Positions 15,464-23,183 of a stretch of DNA of 31,764 nucleotides are shown one piece after another (the stretch's first letter is position 1; every line of letters starts with the position of its first letter). The notes below the pieces were generated by a model that worked only from the letters and a program-made list of their open reading frames with translations, did not search any database and had not been told where the DNA came from. The position numbers were made by a program, and so were the translations under genes. The stretch is from a virus: positions 1 through 31,764 of the IMG/VR virus record IMGVR_UViG_3300001685_000006. One strand, 5' to 3'.

Positions 15464-16128
15464 TAAATTTCCCTTATATTTATTGGTTTGATTTTGCTTA
15501 AATCAATTGTATCAGGTTTATCATTTGTTACTTTGCCAGATTTAGTTCCTTTGACTTTTATTTTTTTAATTGAATCTTTTGATATTTCAAATACACCAGC
15601 TATTTCAAAGTATTCATCGATACCTTGAATTATATGACTGATCATAGACATTTGCTTATCTGAATCTGTCATTTGTGATAATTGAATTTCCAGACTATAA
15701 TCAATCATTGTGATGATTGAAGTTATACTTCCAATAAATATTCGCATCGGTTCAGGATCTTTAAAATTATCAACTGCACATTCAAATTCTTTCCAGATGT
15801 GATTTATATAGTTTTCAACAGATCCCATTCGGGTACTGTCAAGCATGTTAGCAATGATTTGCATACACATAGTAAGGTAATTATTCATTTGATTTGGAGA
15901 TTTGAATACTTCTACATCCAGATTATACAACTCAATGTAATCAGATAATTCTTTTCGATACATTGAAAATGGTTTTATAAGTGATTTTCTTTTTCTTACA
16001 TCTACAATAAAGGCTTTCTTTCCATTGTAAATGAATGAAAATTCTTTTAGATTAAAATGAAAGTTTTCTTCTAATCGGTTTACCACTTGTTGTATTACTG
16101 CTGATTGTTCTTGAGTGATCTTTATCAT
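15463..16128 (-). CDS. Hypothetical protein between the two polymerase halves
   Basis: About 221 aa, unrecognised and mostly helical. It has a basic FIVDVRKRKSLIKPF segment near 40-60, a central helical block with several Met/Ile repeats, and a Lys-rich end. It shows no palm, thumb or homing-endonuclease motif, so it is not obviously a polymerase domain or a mobile intron gene. I choose the ATG at 16128, because AAAGGAG lies 9 bases before it; the ATG at 16137 is directly against that site. It overlaps the exonuclease subunit by 77 bases and the polymerase start by one base. It could be a bridging factor for the split polymerase, which is inference. Confidence 0.75.
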   Translation of the reverse strand: MIKITQEQSAVIQQVVNRLEENFHFNLKEFSFIYNGKKAFIVDVRKRKSLIKPFSMYRKELSDYIELYNLDVEVFKSPNQMNNYLTMCMQIIANMLDSTRMGSVENYINHIWKEFECAVDNFKDPEPMRIFIGSITSIITMIDYSLEIQLSQMTDSDKQMSMISHIIQGIDEYFEIAGVFEISKDSIKKIKVKGTKSGKVTNDKPDTIDLSKIKPINIREI

Positions 16129-17620
16129 AAGTTCCATCTCCTTTCATTTTTATAGAAAGTGATTTTAATTTCTTATCAGTTGATTTACTTAAATTGGTTT
16201 TATCTTCTAAATAAGTATTATAAGCTTTGAATTGAGGGATCTGAGATATGCGAGTAAGTACTGATTCCATTTTATTAATTAATGTAGTTTCCAATGAATC
16301 CAATTCTTCTTCACCTATTTTAATTCCTGCCTTTGTCATGTTTGCAAAGAGCTTATGACCCCTATGTAAAAACTCATAATTATATTTAGCATTAGGGTAA
16401 ACAATTGGAAGTATCTTTTCAATTAACAACCATTGATTGTAGGTAGTAATAACATCTAATCCAGCATAGAGTATCATATCGTCATATGGTGCTTCTCTGA
16501 TTCGATTCTGTTTATCATCCTTATCCTTTTTCATTAGAAATGTTTTAACTGTATCTGAATAAGGTGGAATGCCAAACCTTGTTAGGTTTTGAAAATCTAA
16601 TGAAGTGGTTCCTCTGCGTTCATCAATCACATGAGATGCAATCATTGGATCTTGAGTATTGACTATTTCAGCGCCAAATACCCATCGACTGACATTGCGT
16701 TCAAATTTGACATTTTGGATTATCTTTTCAATTGATGGATTGGGTAAAAATTTTTCCATGAAATGCCAAAGCATAAAATCATTGTTCTCATTTTCCAACC
16801 ATAATGATTCATGCAATACCCAGGCATATTTTGCAGTTGAGAATTGAATGTGAGTGATTTCAAAGTTATCATCGAATGGTTTGACATTGGTTGCTTCATA
16901 ATCGAATGCAATTCTTTTTGTATTCCAGATCTTATCAAGGCAATCTCTTAATTCTTTTTCAGTTTTAACCTCTTTAATTGTGATCCCTTCAAGGATCTTT
17001 CGTTCCTGAAGTAATTGATCGACTTTTTTATAGGTATTGTATTTAGACCAGAATTTTAATGCACGTTTAAGATCACGCTTTAAAGCGTATTGTTGATCAT
17101 AATTATATAGGTCATTAGGGTTCATCAGAGTGTACACAAGGCAATTAAATTCATAATTAGGGATCAACCTACCTCTGAGCTTTGTCGGTGGGATTTTGTT
17201 CTTTAAATTGAATAGGGATTTGAATGCCATTTCTCCACAACAAATGATCATTTTAGGTTTTAATTTATTAAGTTCATCGACTAAGAATGATCGACAGCAT
17301 TTGAATTGAACTTCAGTGGATTTCTTTTTTGAATAACATTTAAGAGCGTAGACAAATGCAGCAACGTTTTTTAGATTGAATCCCTCTTTGAATGCATTTG
17401 ATCTGATTGCTTGTGCTTTTTTATTTGAAAAATGAATTGATCGAGTGTCATCATCCTGTGATGGTTGTTGACCTAATATAACCAATCCACTGTAATTGCT
17501 TCCTTTGTAGAATGGAAAGAATGGAGTATCAATTGCAGGATTATCAAAACGATTGCATTTATCACAATCATATTTGACATTTGATTTTTTTGTCTGTGGT
17601 AGAGGAAAATAGAAACTCAT
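16052..17620 (-). CDS. Uracil-DNA-glycosylase-like domain fused to polymerase 3'-5' exonuclease (split family A polymerase)
   Basis: A 522-aa protein. Residues 1-195 resemble a family 4 UDG: CDKC at 19-22 plus Cys95 and Cys108/109 would hold a 4Fe-4S cluster, GQQPSQDD at 50-57 matches motif 1, and the later motif 2 site reads MNPND instead of HPS. Residues 210-400 are a DEDD exonuclease: FDYEAT with Asp240 and Glu242, QNVKFE with Asn303 and Glu307 (Asp is usual here), and YAGLDVITTY with Tyr385 and Asp389. A helical thumb-like region follows, and the chain ends IRRKLSF. A similar UDG-like N-terminal domain is known in SPO1-type polymerases, as I recall. The altered UDG residues leave catalysis uncertain. 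Only a GGTGA site precedes the ATG at 17620. Confidence 0.82.
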   Translation of the reverse strand: MSFYFPLPQTKKSNVKYDCDKCNRFDNPAIDTPFFPFYKGSNYSGLVILGQQPSQDDDTRSIHFSNKKAQAIRSNAFKEGFNLKNVAAFVYALKCYSKKKSTEVQFKCCRSFLVDELNKLKPKMIICCGEMAFKSLFNLKNKIPPTKLRGRLIPNYEFNCLVYTLMNPNDLYNYDQQYALKRDLKRALKFWSKYNTYKKVDQLLQERKILEGITIKEVKTEKELRDCLDKIWNTKRIAFDYEATNVKPFDDNFEITHIQFSTAKYAWVLHESLWLENENNDFMLWHFMEKFLPNPSIEKIIQNVKFERNVSRWVFGAEIVNTQDPMIASHVIDERRGTTSLDFQNLTRFGIPPYSDTVKTFLMKKDKDDKQNRIREAPYDDMILYAGLDVITTYNQWLLIEKILPIVYPNAKYNYEFLHRGHKLFANMTKAGIKIGEEELDSLETTLINKMESVLTRISQIPQFKAYNTYLEDKTNLSKSTDKKLKSLSIKMKGDGTYDKDHSRTISSNTTSGKPIRRKLSF

Positions 17621-17636
17621 TTAATCACCATTTGAC

Positions 17637-17661
17637 AAGCAGGGGCTATTAACCCCTGCTT
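17637..17661 (-). other. Perfect intergenic hairpin before the UDG-exonuclease gene
   Basis: AAGCAGGGG and CCCCTGCTT form a 9-bp stem with a 7-nt loop between the stop of the SAP-like gene and the UDG-exonuclease start. No U-run follows in the direction of transcription (GTCAAATGG), so termination is doubtful. It resembles the hairpin at 8631-8652 in placement and may affect mRNA stability or processing. The weak ribosome site just downstream makes a translational role possible. Confidence 0.5.
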
Positions 17662-17681
17662 ATTTGATAATTGATTATTGA

Positions 17682-19037
17682 TTAATCCATATCATTGTCG
17701 GTTTTGATGATCTTAAACATGGTCTGGACACGTTTTTTGATAAAGATAATGGATTTTCCCTTTTCTTTGTAAATGGGGGATACTGCTTTCACTACAGCAT
17801 CTTCTGATTTACCTGCAACAACCAATTGCTCCATGATTGCATAAACTGATTGAGCATCAGCAGCAGGGGTTTTAGCAGATAGTTTACCTCTTTGTTTTAC
17901 AGTGGTGGTTTCCTTTGTTGCTTCTTTTCCAATTGTAATTTCAGCAAGCAGTTTTTTCTGCATTCCAGGAACAGATTTCTTTTGAAGTGCATTCAATTTG
18001 ATTCCCAATTGATCACACATTTCAACCAGGGATTCTTTATCTTTGCCTTTGGCAGCATCATTGATTAATTCTGCTGTGATTGTAACACTATCCTGATCAG
18101 TTGATTCTCCAACACCTTCAACTGTTTCAGCAATCTTATTGGCAACCAGATCAAGGATCTCATCTTTCTTTTTGCCGATTCCAATTGTAAGACCGATGAA
18201 CTTGGCAAATTTCCGCAATTCGGTCATTTTCAATTCTTCCACTTTGGCAAAGGCATCATCAACACTGAAACCTTCATCGGAAGGAGTCCACCAATTGAAT
18301 AGTTCTTCAGGTGATGGTTTTGTTTCATCTTTGCCTTTGACATCAACTTTACCACTTTCTGCTGCTTTCTTTGCAGCAATGCGCTCTTTGAGTGACATAG
18401 GTTTTTCTTCCTTTGGTTCCGCTTTTGATTTGATGTGATCGAGCATCATTGATTGAAGGGTTTCTTCATCAACATCATCAGGTACTTCCATGCTTTCAAA
18501 GATTCCCTGATATTCTGAATAGACTTCAACCAATTGATCTTCATTTTCACATTCGTTAATGAGTTCTACGATTTCTGCCAATTGATCATCCCCTGCGGTT
18601 TCAACTTCAGCTTCAGCTTTAGGGGGATTTTTGAGAAAATCAATCATTGCCTTTTTCATTTGAGTAGGCAATTTATAGGCTGAAGGATCAAATCCTTCAA
18701 ATAAAGGAGCAACATCACCATCTTCAAGGATCTCCATCAATTCAGCCTTTTTGGTATAGCCTTCAAGGACTTCAACTACATCATCAATTGAAATGCCGGT
18801 ATCACCTGAAGCAGCAGCAGTTTCAGTAACGGCAGCAGCACCTGATTCAGCTTCAGCTTGATCGAACAGGGAATCATCCAATTCATTGTACCATGCAACC
18901 AGTTCTTTTGAGTATTGAACTTTCGGTTCTACATTACGGATGATTTCCAATACCAGATCGTCATCATTCATTTTGTTCATTTGAGCGAGTTTCAATCCGA
19001 CTTCTTTACCAAATTCTTTCAATTGTTTTAATTCCAT
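17682..19037 (-). CDS. Large acidic protein with SAP-like helical modules, internal start form
   Basis: A 451-aa protein from an ATG at 19037 with an excellent AAGGAGG site 6 bases upstream. It is acidic in the middle, with Ala/Glu-rich linkers, and carries several short helix-turn-helix stretches such as MTELRKFAKFIGLTIG followed by GKKKDEILD, and SLVEMCDQLGIKLNALQKK, which resemble SAP/HeH DNA-binding units. MSLKERIAAKKA near the middle matches a motif at the SSB N-terminus. A DNA-associated scaffold role is a reasonable inference; no enzyme motif is seen. The frame continues without a stop into 101 further codons upstream (19038-19340), so a longer 552-aa form is possible. Confidence 0.75.
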   Translation of the reverse strand: MELKQLKEFGKEVGLKLAQMNKMNDDDLVLEIIRNVEPKVQYSKELVAWYNELDDSLFDQAEAESGAAAVTETAAASGDTGISIDDVVEVLEGYTKKAELMEILEDGDVAPLFEGFDPSAYKLPTQMKKAMIDFLKNPPKAEAEVETAGDDQLAEIVELINECENEDQLVEVYSEYQGIFESMEVPDDVDEETLQSMMLDHIKSKAEPKEEKPMSLKERIAAKKAAESGKVDVKGKDETKPSPEELFNWWTPSDEGFSVDDAFAKVEELKMTELRKFAKFIGLTIGIGKKKDEILDLVANKIAETVEGVGESTDQDSVTITAELINDAAKGKDKESLVEMCDQLGIKLNALQKKSVPGMQKKLLAEITIGKEATKETTTVKQRGKLSAKTPAADAQSVYAIMEQLVVAGKSEDAVVKAVSPIYKEKGKSIIFIKKRVQTMFKIIKTDNDMD

Positions 19038-19340
19038 GAGTAACCTCCTTACATTAATTTTTTTAATGATTAGTAACTTATGCGCCAATTCAATTTCTTC
19101 TATATCAGCGATCACCATCCGATTTCCTAAGACCTGATCAATCAATTGATCATATCGATCAGCTTTTAAAAGTTTTTGTCCTCCTTTCTCAAGGTATTTA
19201 AAACACATCTTTCGTAACAAATACATTTCGTGTCCTTTAAATCCCCATCTGTATTGTTGAGAGTTAATTGCATTATACAATCTCTTTCTCTGGATTAGAG
19301 TATAGAGATAACACTTCCATCTTGGCAATTGGACAAGCAA
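19038..19340 (-). CDS. In-frame N-terminal extension or separate upstream cistron without stop
   Basis: About 101 codons from a TTG at 19340, placed immediately after the stop of the upstream gene and preceded by AAAGG. The sequence (YRWGFKGHEMYLLRKMCFKY, later DRYDQLIDQVLG and IEEIELAHKLLIIKKI) has the appearance of real coding sequence. It reads through into the large SAP-like protein with no stop (INVRRLL then Met). It could be a true N-terminal domain of that protein, or a once separate gene that lost its stop. Both the long form and a short form from the internal start may be made. Confidence 0.5.
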
Positions 19341-19817
19341 TTAATTGCCTTTATGTAATGCTATTCTTTCCTTTAGAGTTAGTTTGGATTTAGGTAAGGT
19401 TAATCGTTTGGGAACTTTTAATTGATCAGGATTTTTTGGAATATCCTCTGGATTAGGATCAATGAATTGAATGCCTATTTTTGGATATTCTTTTTGTTTG
19501 GCAACAGATAAGATTTTATTTGCTTCAGCTTTGCCTAATCGATTAATGAATTCTTCTTTCCATTTAATGTTTGACTTCTTGAATACCCATCTCCAGGCCC
19601 AGGTAGGAGGAGAATCAGAAGTAAGTAATTGATCAAGCTTTTTCATATAGTGATCAATCTTTTTGTTTACTTCATCAAGTGATTTGGAAAGAGATATTTT
19701 TTCTTGATTGAATTCATAAAGAGTCAAATGAAGATCATCCATTTGAAACTTTTGCTTTCTGGTCGGTTCTTTGATTACTTGTTTAACACTTTCATTGAAT
19801 TTTTTCCATTTGTTCAT
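19341..19817 (-). CDS. Hypothetical protein with coiled coil and TLKERI tail
   Basis: A 158-aa protein starting at the ATG at 19817 (MNKWKKFNESVK), chosen because GAAAGGA precedes it and because a longer frame would begin inside the promoter at 19862-19890. It has a coiled-coil part (FNQEKISLSKSLDEVNKKI), then TWAWRWVFKKSN and a Pro-rich stretch, and ends LTLKERIALHKGN. That tail echoes motifs in the SSB and in the next gene's product. Function unknown. It is the first gene after the promoter and so heads the replication operon. Confidence 0.72.
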   Translation of the reverse strand: MNKWKKFNESVKQVIKEPTRKQKFQMDDLHLTLYEFNQEKISLSKSLDEVNKKIDHYMKKLDQLLTSDSPPTWAWRWVFKKSNIKWKEEFINRLGKAEANKILSVAKQKEYPKIGIQFIDPNPEDIPKNPDQLKVPKRLTLPKSKLTLKERIALHKGN

Positions 19818-19861
19818 ATCTTTTCCTTTCGTTTGTTTGGTCTGCCATTCAGTCGATAATA

Positions 19862-19890
19862 AGCATACATCATTGGAAAACAAATGTCAA
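19862..19890 (-). promoter_or_regulatory. Sigma70-type promoter
   Basis: Minus strand TTGACA at 19890-19885, 17-nt spacer, and TATGCT at 19867-19862 with a TG just upstream of the -10. It lies about 45 bases before the start of the 158-aa gene and so drives the following replication block. Confidence 0.75.
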
Positions 19891-19912
19891 GCTTTAAAAC
19901 CTGTTGATTTAA

Positions 19913-20086
19913 CTAAGGAATTTGCATTTCGACATATTTTTGAATGCCCCTGACAATCAGCATGAATATGACTTGAGATCGGGAATATATCATTCCATCT
20001 GACTTTTCCATCTCCTTTTTAATTGATTCAATTTTCTTATCAACTTCAGGAGTGATTCTTATGTTTACATGCTTGCTTAAACCCAT
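19913..20086 (-). CDS. Ribbon-helix-helix (CopG/Arc-like) protein, 57 aa
   Basis: A short gene starting MGLSKHVNIRITPEVDKKIE, the basic beta strand followed by helix A of a CopG/Arc ribbon-helix-helix fold, then a second helix around SRSQVIFMLIVRGIQKYV. VNIRI would contact the DNA major groove. AAGGAG precedes the ATG at 20086 and the gene stops at a TAG. It lies directly upstream of the promoter at 19862-19890, so it may regulate that promoter or a phage switch. This is inference from placement. Confidence 0.78.
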   Translation of the reverse strand: MGLSKHVNIRITPEVDKKIESIKKEMEKSDGMIYSRSQVIFMLIVRGIQKYVEMQIP

Positions 20087-20099
20087 TGTTTAATTCTCC

Positions 20100-20318
20100 T
20101 TACTTGATTGTTTTATAGTCATCATCTTCTTTTATTATGTGTTTAAATCGAATTTCATAAGGTTCTACCATTGCATCTGTTCGACTAATTACTCTGATTT
20201 GAGTATCTTCTGGAAATGTTACATCATACTTTCTTTTTATATAAGCATTAATTATTTGTTGTATTTCAATCCAATCAATTGTATGAGTTATAACATTAGT
20301 TACTTGTTTTTTAATCAA
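20100..20318 (-). CDS. Small hypothetical protein, 72 aa, TTG start
   Basis: Unrecognised 72-aa protein (VITHTIDWIEIQQIINAYIK, then RKYDVTFPEDTQIRVISRT and a beta-like end). The start is TTG with AAAGGAGG 8 bases upstream. It looks like a helix plus sheet single domain. It lies between the winged-helix gene and the ribbon-helix-helix gene and is probably co-transcribed with both. Confidence 0.65.
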   Translation of the reverse strand: MIKKQVTNVITHTIDWIEIQQIINAYIKRKYDVTFPEDTQIRVISRTDAMVEPYEIRFKHIIKEDDDYKTIK

Positions 20319-20335
20319 TGGTAGAACCTCCTTTT

Positions 20336-20890
20336 CTATTGGTTATTTACAATGCTTTGCAGTTCATCCAATTTAATTGAGCCGCCGGACTTGTTACGAA
20401 TTTTCTCACTCAATTCATGGATCTTTTTTCCCTGTTCTACAATATGGCGATCCCTTTCTTGAACAGTTGCTTCAAGATCCAGAATCATTTTCTTTGCTGA
20501 TTTTAATTGATTCGTAAAACCCTGGATTGAATTGTTTTTGACTTCCAATAGTTCTTCAATCCCTTTACCAATCTTGACATAAGAATCATATAAATCTGGT
20601 TCTGGATCTGGTTGAAGGTTCTTATCATCCAATTTGGTATCTTCTAATTGAGTTTGAATTGGTTTAGGGGGATGGAATTGATAGACAACACTCATACCTC
20701 TACGAGCATCGGTTTTAGTAACCAATCCTTTTTTCTTTAGATCCCTTGATACAAGTGTACTCATTGTATTGTTTTTGATATGTGGGAATGTTTTCCACAA
20801 ATCTTTAATGATGAATCTGTTAATTTTATTCTCAATTAAATATTCAATTACTTGTTGTGTGTGTGACTTTTGTGATTTTGATTCTTTCAT
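20336..20890 (-). CDS. Winged-helix-like DNA-binding protein with coiled-coil C-terminus
   Basis: A 184-aa protein. Residues about 8-72 (SHTQQVIEYLIENKI, then LWKTFPHIKNNTMSTLVSRD, then LKKKGLVTK and a beta wing ending VVYQF) fit a winged helix. A Pro-rich linker follows, then a long coiled coil from about 105 to 165. This layout suits a dimeric transcription regulator. AAAAGGAG precedes the ATG, and the 5' leader belongs to a repeated 60-bp element. Target unknown. Confidence 0.65.
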   Translation of the reverse strand: MKESKSQKSHTQQVIEYLIENKINRFIIKDLWKTFPHIKNNTMSTLVSRDLKKKGLVTKTDARRGMSVVYQFHPPKPIQTQLEDTKLDDKNLQPDPEPDLYDSYVKIGKGIEELLEVKNNSIQGFTNQLKSAKKMILDLEATVQERDRHIVEQGKKIHELSEKIRNKSGGSIKLDELQSIVNNQ

Positions 20891-20897
20891 TTAATTT

Positions 20898-20957
20898 CTC
20901 CTTTTCAATTGGTCGGTTTTGTCATTCGTTTCAAAAAACTGCTGTGATTGCTTTGTT
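20898..20957 (-). repeat. 60-bp dispersed leader repeat, copy 1
   Basis: Nearly identical to 28899-28958, with about four or five differences. It reads AACAAAGC, then GCAGTTTTTTGAAACGAATG, then AAAACCGACCAAT and GAAAAGGAG on the minus strand. It forms the whole intergenic leader of the winged-helix gene. No clear promoter is seen within this copy. Confidence 0.85.
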
Positions 20958-21708
20958 ATATATTATTCCTCCTTTCAGCATTTTCTTTTTTACATCGTTC
21001 AATTGATTTTTTGGTTTGTTGCTCATACCTTTCTGCTTCTTGTTGATCAAATGGTCGGGCTTTCAATACATAATCCAATGCTAATTTACGATTCCAAAGT
21101 ATATGGTAATTGATTTTAAAATATTCGATAAATTCAATCCATTTATGATCTGACCAGGGGGGAGTCCAGGGGGATGATCGACAAATAAATATTGCATCAA
21201 ATACAGGGGGATCTTCAGGAATTGAATAGGATACTTCAGTATATAATAATTTGCCTTTGTGTTCTGGATTAGTTTTTCGCCAAGGGGGATAAAATAAATG
21301 GTAGGATTTAATTTGATTAAGTAAGCACCCTACCCAATTGCCACAATTGAGTTGTGATTCTTTTTTAGGTAATTCATTACCATAATAAATATCGTGGTGC
21401 TGATCAAAGTTATAGATATTTGATTTAGGGAAAGCATCAATTAATGTTTTAATGTCAACATGAGTATCGCTGATTACAAGCATACTTGGATATGAATTGA
21501 TTAGGATCTTATCTAAAAATCCATTTAACAATTGCAGATCTGGATGATATATATCTTTGGCAATTATTTTGTGATCAAATAGATTTCGATTGCTCCACCT
21601 AATAGGCCAAATGATTTCGCAATATATTTTGTTATTGTCTTGAAATTGCCAATCAAAAACAAAGTTATCTGGAAAGAAGTAATCCCAATCAATTGAAAGT
21701 ATATTCAT
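20956..21708 (-). CDS. Arginase/UPF0489-like metalloprotein candidate
   Basis: A 250-aa protein with possible metal-binding motifs: SIDWDYF with Asp7 and Asp9, a NFDQHHDIYYG segment with Asp102, His104, His105 and Asp106, and CGNWVG at 122-127. The arrangement resembles the UPF0489 (arginase-like fold) group, some members of which I recall as peptide arginases. It also has a SSPWTPPWSD patch (178-187) and a helical, Arg/Lys-rich C-terminus. Whether it acts on protein arginine, another amide, or has no activity cannot be told from sequence. Its TAATG overlap with the upstream gene indicates coupling. Confidence 0.55.
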   Translation of the reverse strand: MNILSIDWDYFFPDNFVFDWQFQDNNKIYCEIIWPIRWSNRNLFDHKIIAKDIYHPDLQLLNGFLDKILINSYPSMLVISDTHVDIKTLIDAFPKSNIYNFDQHHDIYYGNELPKKESQLNCGNWVGCLLNQIKSYHLFYPPWRKTNPEHKGKLLYTEVSYSIPEDPPVFDAIFICRSSPWTPPWSDHKWIEFIEYFKINYHILWNRKLALDYVLKARPFDQQEAERYEQQTKKSIERCKKENAERRNNI

Positions 21709-22016
21709 TAAACACTTCTCCCTTTATCCAATAAAGATTTACATGCTGCATCTTCAGTCAATTCAAAATCTTCTAATTCAAGGATAATTGATTTCATGTA
21801 GATTCGATTATTAATTTCTCCATGACAAAGATAGGCATGATTATATAAACCATACTTAACGGGGATCTGAATTCGATCTGGATCACGCTTCCATCGTTTG
21901 ACTTGACCATTGATTCTCCATCGAACAGGAGTGCAGTTGTCAGCATTGGTAAATCGATTTGAATAAATGTAATCACCGAATTCGAGTGCTTTTGCTTGTT
22001 GTAATGTAATTGGCAT
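21708..22016 (-). CDS. Hypothetical protein, 102 aa
   Basis: Not recognised by function. The sequence (LQQAKALEFGDYIYS, then CTPVRWRINGQVKRWKRDPD) looks like a small beta-barrel-type domain seen as an anonymous phage protein. It has no cysteine cluster or signal. AAAGGAG precedes the ATG, and the stop overlaps the start of the arginase-like gene. The Arg/Lys/Trp-rich centre suggests nucleic acid contact, but that is only a suggestion. Confidence 0.7.
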   Translation of the reverse strand: MPITLQQAKALEFGDYIYSNRFTNADNCTPVRWRINGQVKRWKRDPDRIQIPVKYGLYNHAYLCHGEINNRIYMKSIILELEDFELTEDAACKSLLDKGRSV

Positions 22017-22037
22017 TGATTAATCTCCTTTCGTTTG

Positions 22038-22349
22038 TTAAACTGTCATTATAAATATTTCACTGATTATAGCATTTAAGTATTCATCAGCATCACAATT
22101 AATTAAATCAGATCTTGTAGATAATCGTTTGAATAGCCTTTTAACAGTTGTGATTCGTTTATCCTTAAAATATTCTAAATGAATTGGAGTGTCTTTGATT
22201 GTTACATTTTTAATTACAAAATGAAATGGATAGAAATACCATTTAGATCCCAGGTCATTTGAATATTCCCAGGCATCATCAATTGATTCAAATTCAGGTC
22301 TTTCAGTAACATACTCACCATCAAATGACATACAAATTAATTGATACAT
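22038..22349 (-). CDS. Hypothetical protein, 103 aa
   Basis: Unrecognised protein beginning MYQLICMSFDGEYVTERPEF, then a helix DDAWEYSNDLG and a beta segment KWYFYPFHFVIKN. It reads like a small alpha/beta phage accessory domain. It carries the repeated AAACGAAAGGA ribosome cassette. Confidence 0.7.
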   Translation of the reverse strand: MYQLICMSFDGEYVTERPEFESIDDAWEYSNDLGSKWYFYPFHFVIKNVTIKDTPIHLEYFKDKRITTVKRLFKRLSTRSDLINCDADEYLNAIISEIFIMTV

Positions 22350-22363
22350 ATTTTTCCTTTCGT

Positions 22364-22729
22364 TTAATTATTAAACCAACCATCATATGAATTAATTGAA
22401 TTGATAATGAAGGCAAGGTTGTCATTATCCAGATTATCTAATTCAGTTTCAAGATCTGAACCAATGTAATCAAAGAATCCTTTGCTTGATTCATCAATTA
22501 AATAGTCTCTAACATCTGTAAGAGATACCCATGTATGATTCAATTGAATTTCATGATCATCATCTGGTTCTTCATTACAAAGGAAATTACAAAAGATACA
22601 AGCATCATCTTTTGGATCACGCAATATACCGTATTCAAATAGACTGATTTCAATTGTTACATCAACTCTATCGGTATAGTTGTCATATTCATCATTTTCA
22701 ATTGCTGCTTTGATTTCACCATAGGTCAT
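22364..22729 (-). CDS. Hypothetical acidic protein, 121 aa
   Basis: Unrecognised. It is very acidic (EEPDDDHEIQL, ESSKGFFDYIGSDLETELDN) with few basic residues, which is common among phage proteins that mimic DNA or bind basic host factors, but there is no specific match. AAAGGAGG precedes the ATG. The start overlaps the previous stop by ATGA. Confidence 0.68.
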   Translation of the reverse strand: MTYGEIKAAIENDEYDNYTDRVDVTIEISLFEYGILRDPKDDACIFCNFLCNEEPDDDHEIQLNHTWVSLTDVRDYLIDESSKGFFDYIGSDLETELDNLDNDNLAFIINSINSYDGWFNN

Positions 22730-23181
22730 TTTATTATTCCCTCCTTTCGATTGAATGTTTCATAAAGCAATTCAATCATGTGATTGTAATGGTCAATTCT
22801 TTCTTTAATTTCATTAATTGATTTTTGTTTCCATTTTTTAATGATTGCTTCATCAACATTGCAAGCTTTGCAATAGGTTGTGAATCTGCCATCAGAACGT
22901 TTGTAAGCATTGGCATTGTGCAATCGTTCTCGACATCTGGAACAGGTAGGTAACACACAATGATCCTTTTGTTTTCTTTTTTTCTTTTTTGTCAAATCAT
23001 ATTCCTTTTTAATTGGTTTGAATCGAATGAATGCTTGTCCATCAATACATATCCAAATGCGTCCATCTCTTGCTGTTTGTATTCCTACATCACAGATTTG
23101 AGATTCTACATTAGGTATCTCAATTGATAGTAATCCCTTTTGATGTGTTTCATTAATTGTTGCCCAACAAGTATTTTTCAT
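22726..23181 (-). CDS. Zinc-ribbon-containing protein, about 151 aa
   Basis: After a beta-rich N-terminus it has a lysine stretch (LTKKKKRKQK), then a zinc ribbon CSRCRERLHNANAY with C-x2-C and a second C-x2-C in YCKACN, of the type seen in HNH-adjacent zinc domains. A charged helix follows. No HNH catalytic residues are visible. I use ATG at 23181; a TTG 15 bases upstream is an alternative. Neither has a good ribosome site, and translation probably depends on coupling to the gene that stops at 23184. Confidence 0.65.
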   Translation of the reverse strand: MKNTCWATINETHQKGLLSIEIPNVESQICDVGIQTARDGRIWICIDGQAFIRFKPIKKEYDLTKKKKRKQKDHCVLPTCSRCRERLHNANAYKRSDGRFTTYCKACNVDEAIIKKWKQKSINEIKERIDHYNHMIELLYETFNRKEGIIK

Positions 23182-23183
23182 GA

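Noticed and set aside
15463-16128. Homing endonuclease or intron between the polymerase halves
   Set aside because: No LAGLIDADG, HNH or GIY-YIG motif is visible, and both flanking genes have their own stop or start signals.
17637-17661. Intrinsic terminator before the UDG-exonuclease gene
   Set aside because: The stem is good, but no U-run follows on the minus strand, so I list it only as a hairpin.
18139-18438. 99-codon + strand open frame opposite the SAP-like gene
   Set aside because: No ribosome site, and it mirrors a real minus-strand gene; all supported genes are on the minus strand.
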